From a virus: a DNA stretch of 21,001 bases. Positions 1 through 6,521 of the stretch are shown piece by piece (the stretch's first letter is position 1; each line of letters begins with the position of its first letter). The stretch lies in the IMG/VR virus record IMGVR_UViG_3300045950_000286, positions 1 through 21,001 of that record. One strand, 5' to 3'. Made by a program: the position numbers and the translations under genes. The notes under the pieces are model-generated. The model worked only from the letters and a program-made list of their open reading frames with translations, had not been told where the DNA came from and made no database searches.

Positions 1-891
1 ATGCAACCGTTCTCCATCACGCTCTTCGCAACCACCGGTGACCCCGAAGGGATTCGTCACGTCGACAAGTCGAACTGGTCTGGCTACGGCGTCGTCTTCA
101 ACAAAGAGCTTTTCCATCTGTTGAAGCAGGAGCCGGGCTTCTCGCAAGCCGGTATCTACATCCTCGTCGGGAATGCCGCCGAAGAGACGATCTACATCGG
201 CGAGGCCGACCCCGTTGGTGATCGGCTGAAGAACCACGTCTCGAACAAGGAAGGTTGGGTGTGGGGCGTCTACTTCTTCGACCGCAACCACAAGATCGGC
301 AAGACCGAAGTCCAATACCTTGAGTCGGCGCTGGTTGCGCTGGCCAAGAAGCATGACCGGGCCATCCTTCTGAACAAGAACAACCCGACGGCTCCGACGA
401 TGGCCCCCGCCGCTAAGGCCACCGCGCAGGCCTTCCTGGCCGATATGTTGCTGATCCTGCCGATGCTCGGCATCAACGCCTTCACCCCGCCGAAGCAGGA
501 AGACCCGAGCGATCAGGTGCAGCCAGTTGGTTCGGAGAACGATAAGTTCGACACCATCGTCGTTCCCGCACGCGAGGAAGGATTCAAGCAGCGCTTCCTA
601 AACGAGAACTGCTGGTTTGCCGTTCGGATCAATGCGAAGCACATCTCGAAGCTGAAGTTCATTGCTGCCTATCAGGTCGCCCCCGTCGCGGCGATTACCC
701 ACATTGCCGAAGTTGAGGCCATCCTGCCTTACAACGACACCGGGAAATACATGATCAAGTTCAAAGGACCTGCCACGGCGATCGTCCCGATCCCGCGTCC
801 GGAGAACAGCGAGGTCAATATGCAGTCGTCTCGCTACGCGCTGCGGGAAAAGCTATTGGCGGCTAAGAATTTGGATGAAGTCTGGGCCTAA
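1..891 (+). CDS. GIY-YIG nuclease family protein with unassigned C-terminal domain
   Basis: This 296-residue protein carries a GIY-YIG endonuclease core. GIY is at residues 51-53, YIG at 65-67, the conserved Arg and His sit in DRLKNH (74-79), and the candidate metal-binding Glu is E108 in QYLES. Such cores hydrolyse DNA using one divalent metal ion. A linker near residues 160-180 leads to a C-terminal part (about 184-296, starting TIVVPAREEGF, with AAYQVAPVAAITHIAEVEAI in the middle) that I cannot assign firmly. Its strand-rich W-x-A-x-R-I opening is reminiscent of PUA-like nucleic-acid readers, which is only a guess. The ATG falls on the first base of the window, so upstream context is missing; the MQPFSI opening looks like a natural start for this family. 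The gene points toward the phage lysis genes and ends 13 bases from the lysozyme stop. It looks less GC-rich than the phage block, which fits a cargo (moron or defence) gene or flanking host DNA. Confidence 0.85.
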   Translation: MQPFSITLFATTGDPEGIRHVDKSNWSGYGVVFNKELFHLLKQEPGFSQAGIYILVGNAAEETIYIGEADPVGDRLKNHVSNKEGWVWGVYFFDRNHKIGKTEVQYLESALVALAKKHDRAILLNKNNPTAPTMAPAAKATAQAFLADMLLILPMLGINAFTPPKQEDPSDQVQPVGSENDKFDTIVVPAREEGFKQRFLNENCWFAVRINAKHISKLKFIAAYQVAPVAAITHIAEVEAILPYNDTGKYMIKFKGPATAIVPIPRPENSEVNMQSSRYALREKLLAAKNLDEVWA

Positions 892-904
892 CCCCTGGGG
901 TGAT

Positions 905-1375
905 TCAGGCCGACAGAATTCGCGCTTCTGCTTCACGGCGAGCAACCAACCCAGGCAGTATCTTCCCGCCCCCGTAGACCCACCGCTGCAGCTCGCGCGC
1001 AGCGGCAGCCCAGTCCCGCTGATTGACCCGCCGCCGCAGCGTCGATGTCTGCAGCCGCCCCGCGCCGAGGTTGAACGTGAAGTCAACGATGGCCGCGAGC
1101 CGCCTCTCGGGTTCGGTGGCCAGCACCGGGCAGTAGCGCAGCGCCGCCGCCAGTGCCGTCTGCAGATCGCGCGCCAGATAGACCTCGGCTTCCGCCTCCG
1201 TGATCGGCGGATGATCCATAGTGCATAGATGCCCATAACCGATCGTTGGAAAGCCCGCCGGACAGAGGTACGGATAGGCTCGGTTTGGATCGTGCTTGGG
1301 AACACGGTGAAAGCCCTCAAAGCGTTTCGCAAGCTCAATGGCTTGAGGCGGAACGCGAATCACACGTGCGTCCAT
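905..1375 (-). CDS. Phage endolysin, GH24 lysozyme (muramidase)
   Basis: This protein of 156 residues belongs to the T4-type GH24 lysozyme family, which cleaves the glycan strands of peptidoglycan at the end of infection. The catalytic Glu is E20 in KRFEG. The usual Asp/Cys position is C38 in YLCPAG, and the conserved Thr is T44 in FPTIGYGH. The Glu-to-Cys distance is about nine residues longer than in T4 lysozyme because of an extra loop (HRVPKHDPNRAYP). There is no N-terminal signal-anchor segment, so export should depend on the holin encoded just upstream. The ATG at 1375 overlaps the end of the HNH gene by 16 bases, so the two are translated as a pair. It is the last phage gene at this end, and no spanin gene follows it. 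Confidence 0.93.
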   Translation of the reverse strand: MDARVIRVPPQAIELAKRFEGFHRVPKHDPNRAYPYLCPAGFPTIGYGHLCTMDHPPITEAEAEVYLARDLQTALAAALRYCPVLATEPERRLAAIVDFTFNLGAGRLQTSTLRRRVNQRDWAAAARELQRWVYGGGKILPGLVARREAEARILSA

Positions 1376-1833
1376 GTCACCCCCGCCTTGACCATGCCAA
1401 CGGTCGACTTGCCAATGCCGTAGTCCCTGGCAATGCGCCGATGGCTGCGGGCGTCGGCACGGATACGCGCCACCAGAGCCTCGTCGAGCCTGGCTTTGGG
1501 GTGCCTACTTCCACGCGGTGGGTTGTCCCGTCGCTTGACGCGCATGTCCCGAAGGTTGTCCGCCTGCGTGCCGAGGAAGAGATGCTGCGGGTTGACGCAA
1601 CCGGAGTTGTCGCAGCGGTGGCAAACCACCTGCTCGGACGGGATGTCCCCAACCACAAGGCGATAGGCGACTCGATGAGCGAGTTGGATGCGCCCCTCTT
1701 CATCGGCGATCTTGCCGTAGCCCCCATCCTTGGTCGATGCGAGCCACCGCCAGCATTCGTGCGGATCGCGAACATCAACCTTTTCCCAGAAACGCTCCGA
1801 CAACGGGCGTGGTCTGCGTGACCAGCCGCGCAT
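1360..1833 (-). CDS. HNH homing-type endonuclease with C-terminal helix-turn-helix
   Basis: This protein of 157 residues is a free-standing HNH nuclease. After an ERFWEKV opening and a CWRW stretch come LAHRVAY (H53) and then the zinc and catalytic core, CHRCDNSGCVNPQHL (C71, H72, C74, C79, H84), followed by GTQADN (N93). This order is typical of the HNH_3 family of phage homing endonucleases. The last 45 or so residues (KARLDEALVARIRADARSHR, then RIARDYGIGKSTV) look like a helix-turn-helix DNA-binding module, as expected for target recognition. The ATG at 1833 shares a TGATG junction with the holin stop, and the gene end overlaps the lysozyme start by 16 bases. It therefore sits inside the lysis cassette without interrupting a gene. 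A role in lysis is unlikely; self-propagation, or help with DNA packaging as proposed for some phage HNH proteins, is more plausible. Confidence 0.88.
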   Translation of the reverse strand: MRGWSRRPRPLSERFWEKVDVRDPHECWRWLASTKDGGYGKIADEEGRIQLAHRVAYRLVVGDIPSEQVVCHRCDNSGCVNPQHLFLGTQADNLRDMRVKRRDNPPRGSRHPKARLDEALVARIRADARSHRRIARDYGIGKSTVGMVKAGVTWTHV

Positions 1834-2309
1834 CACGGCCGCACCCGGTCGAACACGCGCCCGAGGAACCAGAAGTTCACCACCCCGGCCCACAGTGCCT
1901 GATCGGCTTCCGTCCAGGCCACCTGCATCGCATAGACCAGCGTTGCGCCGGCATCCACAGCTCCCACGAACGCGGCGGTCTTCGCAGCGCAGTAAATTGC
2001 CATGAACCAGTAGGTGATCACCGGCCGCACACTGATCGACAACGCATCGGCCCACTTCACGCCAGACGTTCTGCCCTGCGCTGCCACCGCCTCCCGCAAG
2101 GCCTCGATGGCCCCGGTATTCCACGCCGCATCGGCGGCAGCGCCGATCTCGGCCATGCGCTGCGCCCCGCGCAGCTTCTCGAATTCCAGCGCCTTGTCCT
2201 GCATCGCCAGTTCGTGACTGCGCTCACCCTTGCGGTCGAGCCACTTGAGGATTTCCGGGGCGAGCCGGAAGGCCCCACCGAGGAGGCCACCGAGCAGAGT
2301 CTCGATCAT
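1833..2309 (-). CDS. 3TM-type phage holin (GTA_holin_3TM-like)
   Basis: This protein of 158 residues opens with MIETLLGGLLGGAFRLAPE, followed by a charged stretch (DRKGERSHELAMQDKALEFE). That opening characterises the three-transmembrane holin family first described for gene-transfer-agent release. Hydrophobic segments are visible around residues 92-113 (SVRPVITYWFMAIYCAAKTA), 114-130 and 139-152 (ALWAGVVNFWFLG). Holins open the inner membrane so that the lysozyme can reach peptidoglycan. The start ATG overlaps the previous stop in an ATGA junction, and the stop overlaps the HNH start, so it is tightly coupled within the lysis cassette. The family call comes from the N-terminal pattern and the hydrophobic profile; the exact number of membrane passes is uncertain. 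Confidence 0.8.
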   Translation of the reverse strand: MIETLLGGLLGGAFRLAPEILKWLDRKGERSHELAMQDKALEFEKLRGAQRMAEIGAAADAAWNTGAIEALREAVAAQGRTSGVKWADALSISVRPVITYWFMAIYCAAKTAAFVGAVDAGATLVYAMQVAWTEADQALWAGVVNFWFLGRVFDRVRP

Positions 2310-2596
2310 TGCCCACCTCCGAACAGCTTGAGTTTCAGGAACGCGCCGGCCATGAGCGCCATGACGAGGCCCGTGACCAGCATCTTTACGATGGTGAGGC
2401 CGGCGGTTTTCTTGGCCTCGTTGAAGGCATCGAGCAGGCTGCGCAGCTCGCGGATGTCGTGTGCTGCCTCTGGCCCATCGAGACCGACGTCGGCCAGGGC
2501 GTGCCGGGCACCGCGCTCGGCGGCGCGCTCGAGCAACTCCTCGAATTCATCGCGCGGCATGACGACCATGCCGTCGTGCAGGGTGGGCGTGTTCAT
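2306..2596 (-). CDS. DUF6127-like single-span membrane protein of the lysis cassette
   Basis: This 96-residue protein has a soluble, acidic, helical N-terminal part (DEFEELLERAAERGARHALA, then HDIRELRSLLDAFNEAKKTA). One C-terminal hydrophobic segment follows at about residues 67-88 (LTIVKMLVTGLVMALMAGAF). The pattern matches the DUF6127 family of small phage proteins found next to holins; it may be a second holin, an antiholin or a pinholin-like partner. The start is clear: a GGAGA ribosome site lies 7 bases before the ATG and is itself preceded by a strong hairpin with a T tract. That hairpin leader is shared with the capsid gene (see the terminator entries). The stop overlaps the holin start by ATGA, which couples the two genes. 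Confidence 0.68.
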   Translation of the reverse strand: MNTPTLHDGMVVMPRDEFEELLERAAERGARHALADVGLDGPEAAHDIRELRSLLDAFNEAKKTAGLTIVKMLVTGLVMALMAGAFLKLKLFGGGQ

Positions 2597-2608
2597 TTTT
2601 CGCTCTCC

Positions 2609-2642
2609 AAAAATGCGAAACCCGCCACGTGGGCGGGTTCGC
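2609..2642 (-). terminator. Hairpin with T tract between the DUF2793 gene and the lysis cassette
   Basis: On the minus strand the arms GCGAA plus CCCGCC pair with GGCGGG plus TTCGC around a 5-base loop, with one bulged base. The hairpin is followed by CA and five T. It fits an intrinsic terminator or attenuator for the tail transcript. It is followed at once by GGAGA and the start codon of the lysis gene at 2596, so it may instead be a 5' structural leader. A near-copy lies before the capsid gene at 16313-16345. Confidence 0.6.
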
Positions 2643-2665
2643 GTGGGTTGGTGAATCGGTATGGG

Positions 2666-3016
2666 TCAGATGGCGATGCCGGCGCTCCAGCCGGTCGTCT
2701 TGTAGACCGTGAGCACCGCCTCGTCCTCGACGAAGCAGAGCCAGCCCACCTTGGGCGTGTAGTACTCCCAGGCGCTCGCTACCCGAACTGCAATCTGATT
2801 GGTCCTACCGGCCCACACGCCGGTAGCAGCGGCCGGAATGATGTAGCGGTCGCCGTCGAGAGGACTGGCCGGCGGCGTGGTCAGATCCCGATCCTTGACC
2901 GAGAGCCCGATCAGCGCGCCGAGCCGCTTCAGGTTGGCGTCCATGCCGGTATTCCAGCCCGACTCACCGAGTGTCCAGCCATAGGTGAGACCGAGATTGG
3001 GATCAGTGCTTGCCAT
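2666..3016 (-). CDS. DUF2793 family phage tail-associated protein
   Basis: This protein of 116 residues has the layout of DUF2793: an aromatic and Gly-rich opening (LTYGWTLGESGWNTGMDANL), then PPASPLDGDRYIIP, ATGVWAGRTNQIAV and a closing W-E-Y-Y-x-P-K-x-G-W segment. Members usually sit at the end of the tail-fibre region in proteobacterial siphophages and are thought to decorate the central fibre or tail tip; the function is not established. Its ATG overlaps the stop of the large central tail protein in a TGATG junction, so it is the last tail gene before the hairpin and the lysis genes. Confidence 0.78.
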   Translation of the reverse strand: MASTDPNLGLTYGWTLGESGWNTGMDANLKRLGALIGLSVKDRDLTTPPASPLDGDRYIIPAAATGVWAGRTNQIAVRVASAWEYYTPKVGWLCFVEDEAVLTVYKTTGWSAGIAI

Positions 3017-5223
3017 CAGATACCTCCGTAGTATTTGCCATAGTTCAGACCGTACCCTGCGCGCTCGACGCTGCGGGTCTGCTTCTGCCAGCTGGTGTAG
3101 CCGTTTCGCACGGCTTCGATCTCGACCCTGAACTTGCCGTTGATGCGACCCAGTCCACTGTCGGCCGCCTCGTCAGCCGTGAGATAAGTCCAGGCGGTCG
3201 TGGTGAGTCCGGTCAGGGTTTTCTGGAGAGCGTTGTTTTCGTTGTAAAAACGCACCGTGTAGGTAACGCCCGCCTCGGGGCCGATGTTGCCCTCGGCCTG
3301 CGCCACCAGATAGACCGTCTGCTGCATCCGGTCGCGATGCGCCCAGGTGAGCGTCATCTGACCGAGAATCGCGGTGGGCCACATGACGTTGTTCACCCGG
3401 ACATTCCCCGGCGGATAAGGCCGGATCATGCGGCCCGCAAAGGTGTAACCGTCCGTTGGCGCCGATGACTCCGCCAGTCGTCCGAGGCTGGTCGAAGGCA
3501 GCATCTTGACCTGCAAGGACTCGCCGGAGAGGTATTGCTCCGTGACCAGCGCCTCCAGGGCCTCGGCGAACCAGATGCGCGCCGAGGCCAGGTGTGGGGC
3601 CGGCACCGTGTCGAGCACGCCGCGTTCCACAGTGACCGTGCCGGCCACGAGATCGATCGCCTTCACTGCCACGATCTCGTCATCGAGGTAGGCATAGGTG
3701 TCGAGTTTCACGACGTCCAGATCCTGGCCGTTACCAATGGCGAGCACGGCCGTCTGTTCGTCGATGGCGTTGATTAGCGTTGCATTCGGCGTAAAGCCCA
3801 TCGTGGCCGCTTCGGCATACGCGGCGCTGCCCTGGCGCGTTAGGAGCTTCGCGTTGAGCGAATCGCCGGAGGGGCGGCTGGCGCAGGCCACCAGCAGCCC
3901 GCCTTGGGGATCGAGCTCGTTTTGTGCGGTCGCCGATTCGCCGACCACGCGCTTGACCACCGTCCACCACGGAGCCTCCCCCAATCGACGATACGGCACC
4001 TGAGCCGGCGAAGTCAGCGGCGACACCCACGAGGTCGGAGTCGGGGATACGTAGGAGGCAGACGGCAGGCCGAAGATGTCTTCAACGCACTCGATCCGCA
4101 CCCGGCCGTCGGTCAGCGTACCGTAGGAGATCCGCACGACACGCATCACCAGTTGCGCAATACCCAGTTCCGGCCAGGTGAGCTTGAACACGTCGCCGAT
4201 GTTGAGGCTCGATGCCTGCCGATTGGCGATCAGCGTGGCCTTGGCCAGCGGCACCGAGAGCTGCTTGAGGTCGCCCAGCGCCACCCGGGAGGCCAGGCTG
4301 CCATTACTGATGCCTGGATAGTCGACCGTGGCCGAGGACACCACGCCCCCCGCCAGTTCCAGCGCGGCCAGGTCGTGCACGGTGATCGCGGCATCCTTGT
4401 CGGTGGAACGATCACGGTAACGAACGGTGACCTGATTGACGAGTTCCGATTCCGAGGGCCGCGAGAAGCTCTCCAGTTCCAGGATGTTCGAGGCATCGAG
4501 CGTCATGAGGCTCGCGACGCTGTAGTCAGCCCGGGCGAGCTTCAACACGAACTTGCCGGTGCGCGGATGGACGTAGAGTGTGCCGTCGATGTGGCGTAGC
4601 ACCTCGGCGATGAATTCCTCCAGCGGCTGCTCGCGATCCCAGAGCAAGGACAGGCCGAACTGCTCCGAGGCCAGCGTGTTGGCCGCCGTCTGGAAACTGC
4701 CCGCATCGATCTCGCTCGCCGCGTAGCCCAGGCCCCAGGTGGCGTTGTTCAGGCACTCGTAGATGATGTGCGCCGGGTTGGCATCGCCGTTGATATTTCC
4801 GCTTCCCAGTGCCGATGGCGCCGGGATGCGCCGCGCCTCGATGCTCCAGGGCTTGATGTAGGGGTTCATCGCCGACAGCTGGCACTGCTGGGCGATGATC
4901 GACACCACCCCTCGGAAGGCCGGGATGATGCCGCCCAGCTTCTGCTGCAGATAGCCCGATACCGTTTCCGCCGCGCCCCCCATCCTGATCTCGACGTAGC
5001 CCTGGACGCCGCCTTCGCGCGAATCGCCGCCGAAGAGTTCCGGGGCATTGACGTAGATCGTCTGCGAGGACGTCACATTGCCGCTCCAGGCCGTGCGCTC
5101 ACCGACGATGATGCGGGTGACCGCGTCCACCGGCCCGTGGCAGATCGCCAAATGCAGGCCGGCGTAATACCGATGACCGACGACGTAGGATGACGAGCCG
5201 CCGTCTTTTCCGCCGCCGCCCAT
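3016..5223 (-). CDS. Central tail fibre / host-specificity protein (gpJ or Megatron-type, Phage-tail_3)
   Basis: This protein of 735 residues is the largest tail-tip protein in the window. The N-terminal region (a Gly-rich start, then YVVGHRYYAGLHLAICHGPV and VTRIIVGERTAW) and the middle region resemble gpJ/Megatron-type tail proteins. The middle region, about residues 240-385, contains LVNQVTVRYRDR, SSLNIGDVFKLTW and RVRIECVEDIFGLPS, the pattern of the Phage-tail_3 (pfam13550) domain. The C-terminal part, about 605-725, is fibronectin-like, with GNVRVNNV, LTWAHRDRMQQ and YTVRFYNENN. Proteins of this class form the central baseplate tip and contact the host receptor. The ATG abuts the preceding stop (TAAATG). 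It is shorter than lambda gpJ (about 1130 residues), which is usual for this lineage. The distal C-terminus is the part most likely to vary between relatives. Confidence 0.85.
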   Translation of the reverse strand: MGGGGKDGGSSSYVVGHRYYAGLHLAICHGPVDAVTRIIVGERTAWSGNVTSSQTIYVNAPELFGGDSREGGVQGYVEIRMGGAAETVSGYLQQKLGGIIPAFRGVVSIIAQQCQLSAMNPYIKPWSIEARRIPAPSALGSGNINGDANPAHIIYECLNNATWGLGYAASEIDAGSFQTAANTLASEQFGLSLLWDREQPLEEFIAEVLRHIDGTLYVHPRTGKFVLKLARADYSVASLMTLDASNILELESFSRPSESELVNQVTVRYRDRSTDKDAAITVHDLAALELAGGVVSSATVDYPGISNGSLASRVALGDLKQLSVPLAKATLIANRQASSLNIGDVFKLTWPELGIAQLVMRVVRISYGTLTDGRVRIECVEDIFGLPSASYVSPTPTSWVSPLTSPAQVPYRRLGEAPWWTVVKRVVGESATAQNELDPQGGLLVACASRPSGDSLNAKLLTRQGSAAYAEAATMGFTPNATLINAIDEQTAVLAIGNGQDLDVVKLDTYAYLDDEIVAVKAIDLVAGTVTVERGVLDTVPAPHLASARIWFAEALEALVTEQYLSGESLQVKMLPSTSLGRLAESSAPTDGYTFAGRMIRPYPPGNVRVNNVMWPTAILGQMTLTWAHRDRMQQTVYLVAQAEGNIGPEAGVTYTVRFYNENNALQKTLTGLTTTAWTYLTADEAADSGLGRINGKFRVEIEAVRNGYTSWQKQTRSVERAGYGLNYGKYYGGI

Positions 5224-5466
5224 TTACTTCCCCTCCTGCAATTCCCGTAGCCGTTCGACCTCATCCGCCAGCCGGGCCGCCATCGCATCGCCCGTCGCGC
5301 GCAGCCACTCGACGGTCACGCCGTGTTTCCGGAAGTCGTCGAAGGTCACGCCGTCACGCGGAAACCAGCGGCGCAGGCCGGCGTTGCAGTAGCCGAAAGC
5401 CTTGGCGTCGTCGTGGGTCACGACCTCCCCCTTCCTCGGGAAGGGGGCTTGGGGATTGGTCGTCAC
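5224..5466 (-). CDS. Small tail-region phage protein of unknown function
   Basis: This 80-residue protein has a compact conserved-looking body that begins around VTHDDAKAFGYCNAGLRRWF and ends in a charged helix (DEVERLRELQEGK). I recognise this type of protein as a recurrent small ORF between tail-tip genes, but it has no known function. The annotated start is GTG at 5466, in a GTGA overlap with the preceding stop. The first 14 or so residues (GTG through KGEV) are encoded by a perfect palindrome (5427-5447) and its flank, which looks like a REP-type insertion. A second in-frame GTG at the VTHDD position could be the ancestral start, although its purine-rich ribosome site would lie very close. 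Confidence 0.62.
   Translation of the reverse strand: MTTNPQAPFPRKGEVVTHDDAKAFGYCNAGLRRWFPRDGVTFDDFRKHGVTVEWLRATGDAMAARLADEVERLRELQEGK
5427..5447. repeat. REP-like palindrome inside the small tail gene
   Basis: A perfect 9-bp inverted repeat (CCCCCTTCC / GGAAGGGGG) has a 3-base loop (TCG) and is flanked by further C- and G-runs. It lies inside coding sequence and encodes part of the PQAPFPRKGE stretch of the 80-residue protein. Palindromes of this composition recur as intergenic REP-like elements in GC-rich proteobacterial genomes, which is general knowledge. Only one copy is visible in this window. Confidence 0.55.
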
Positions 5467-5702
5467 TTCTTGCCTCCACTACCGGACGACTGGCGAATCT
5501 CGGTGGTCTTGACGTCGCCGTACCAGACCACGTTGGCCTGCCGGATGACGCGGGTGCCGAACAGCACCGGGATGGGTTTGCCGGATTCGGCCACCGGCAC
5601 GTCGAGATTCCCCGGCGTGGGGGCGGCCGGTTTTGGCAGCTTCGGTGCAAGCAACATGCCGATGACCGTGGTGATGACCCAGATCGCGATCTGTACCCAC
5701 AT
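5463..5702 (-). CDS. Short tail-tip protein with hydrophobic N-terminus
   Basis: This protein of 79 residues has a hydrophobic N-terminal helix (MWVQIAIWVITTVIGMLLAP, about residues 2-19), a Pro-rich linker, and a short beta-rich segment (NLDVPVAESGKPIPVLFGTR, then NVVWYGD). It ends in a Ser/Gly/Lys tail. The VPVAESGKPIPVLFGT and WYGD motifs occur near the beginning of gpJ-like or GTA gp15-like tail proteins and in small separate proteins encoded just before them. It is likely a tail-tip assembly factor, although the exact role is not established. GAGG lies 7 bases before the ATG, in the short gap after the hub gene. The gene overlaps the next one by GTGA. Confidence 0.65.
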   Translation of the reverse strand: MWVQIAIWVITTVIGMLLAPKLPKPAAPTPGNLDVPVAESGKPIPVLFGTRVIRQANVVWYGDVKTTEIRQSSGSGGKK

Positions 5703-5711
5703 GGTGTGCCC

Positions 5712-6509
5712 TCAGACGATGGAATCCCCGACGAAGGGGTTCTTGGCGGGAATCCAGGGAAACCCACCGAAATTGAGACTGTTGCCAAACTTGGACTGGC
5801 AGGTGGCAAACGTCCGGTCGCAGCCGGCGAAGGCCTCGAACGCCACGCCCACGGCAAGCCCAGGCAGCACGGCCGAGAGCGTGATGGTGTCGCCCGAATG
5901 GTTGGTGATCATGCGTGGCACCCCGGCCACGCGCAGATAGCCACCCGTCAGCCAACCTGATGCCTGCGCGAGAAAGGCGCTGGAGGTTACGTTCAGCCCG
6001 GAGAAAGAAGCCACCGTGCCCGCGATCTTGTAGGCATGGTTGTTTACCCCGCACCCCGGATCGAACAAGGCGTGCCGGCAGCCGGTCTGGTAATGGGCGC
6101 GCAAGCCCGGTCGCTTCAATGCAGTAAAGATCGACTCACAGCGAATCCTGGCGGTGCTGCCGGCAAACACGACCGAGGCCACACGCCCCTTCCACCAGGT
6201 GATGTATTCCGAGTCGCCGAGGTGGTTGCGGAACACCGTCAGCGACACCACGCCATTGGGACGGGCCGCTGCGAACAGTTGCGCCACGGCGAAATCCCGC
6301 GCGCACTCGAGGTCGATGCCGTTGCGGGCGAATTCCGGGGACTGCTCTATGCCTGAGCGGCGGATCACGGCGGGCTGGTAGCTCTCGCTCTGATAGGTGA
6401 TGGGCTCGCTCGTGCTCGTCACCGTCCAGACCTGCTGGCCGAGGACGAAGCGATAGAGTTCCACCGGCTGGCCGGCGGCCACCGAGGTCTCCTGCGTGGT
6501 GTAGCTCAT
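5712..6509 (-). CDS. BR0599/DUF2163-type tail hub protein with gpL-like cysteines
   Basis: This protein of 265 residues belongs to the phage BR0599 (pfam09356) / GTA gp13-type tail hub family. These proteins sit between the distal tail ring and the central fibre and are the counterpart of lambda gpL. The N-terminal half is beta-rich (PVELYRFVLGQQVWTV, then GIDLECARDF). The C-terminal half holds four cysteines in two pairs: C144-x8-C153 (CRHALFDPGC) and C230-x6-C237 (CDRTFATC). It closes with the family signature FGNSLNFGGFPWIPAKNPF. In the lambda gpL family this cysteine arrangement coordinates an iron-sulfur cluster, so the same is inferred here. The gene lies between the distal tail protein and the short tail-tip gene, with gaps of 12 and 9 bases. 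Confidence 0.85.
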   Translation of the reverse strand: MSYTTQETSVAAGQPVELYRFVLGQQVWTVTSTSEPITYQSESYQPAVIRRSGIEQSPEFARNGIDLECARDFAVAQLFAAARPNGVVSLTVFRNHLGDSEYITWWKGRVASVVFAGSTARIRCESIFTALKRPGLRAHYQTGCRHALFDPGCGVNNHAYKIAGTVASFSGLNVTSSAFLAQASGWLTGGYLRVAGVPRMITNHSGDTITLSAVLPGLAVGVAFEAFAGCDRTFATCQSKFGNSLNFGGFPWIPAKNPFVGDSIV

Positions 6510-6521
6510 GAGGGTGTCCGA

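Noticed and set aside
885-911. Possible bidirectional terminator between the GIY-YIG and lysozyme genes (GGCCT ... AGGCC with inner ACCCC/GGGGT)
   Set aside because: The inner stem would leave a one-base loop unless partly opened, and there is no T tract on either side.
853-1338. Candidate Rz/Rz1 spanin frames near or inside the lysozyme gene
   Set aside because: The alternative frames are Arg/Ser-rich shadows with no signal anchor, lipobox or coiled coil.
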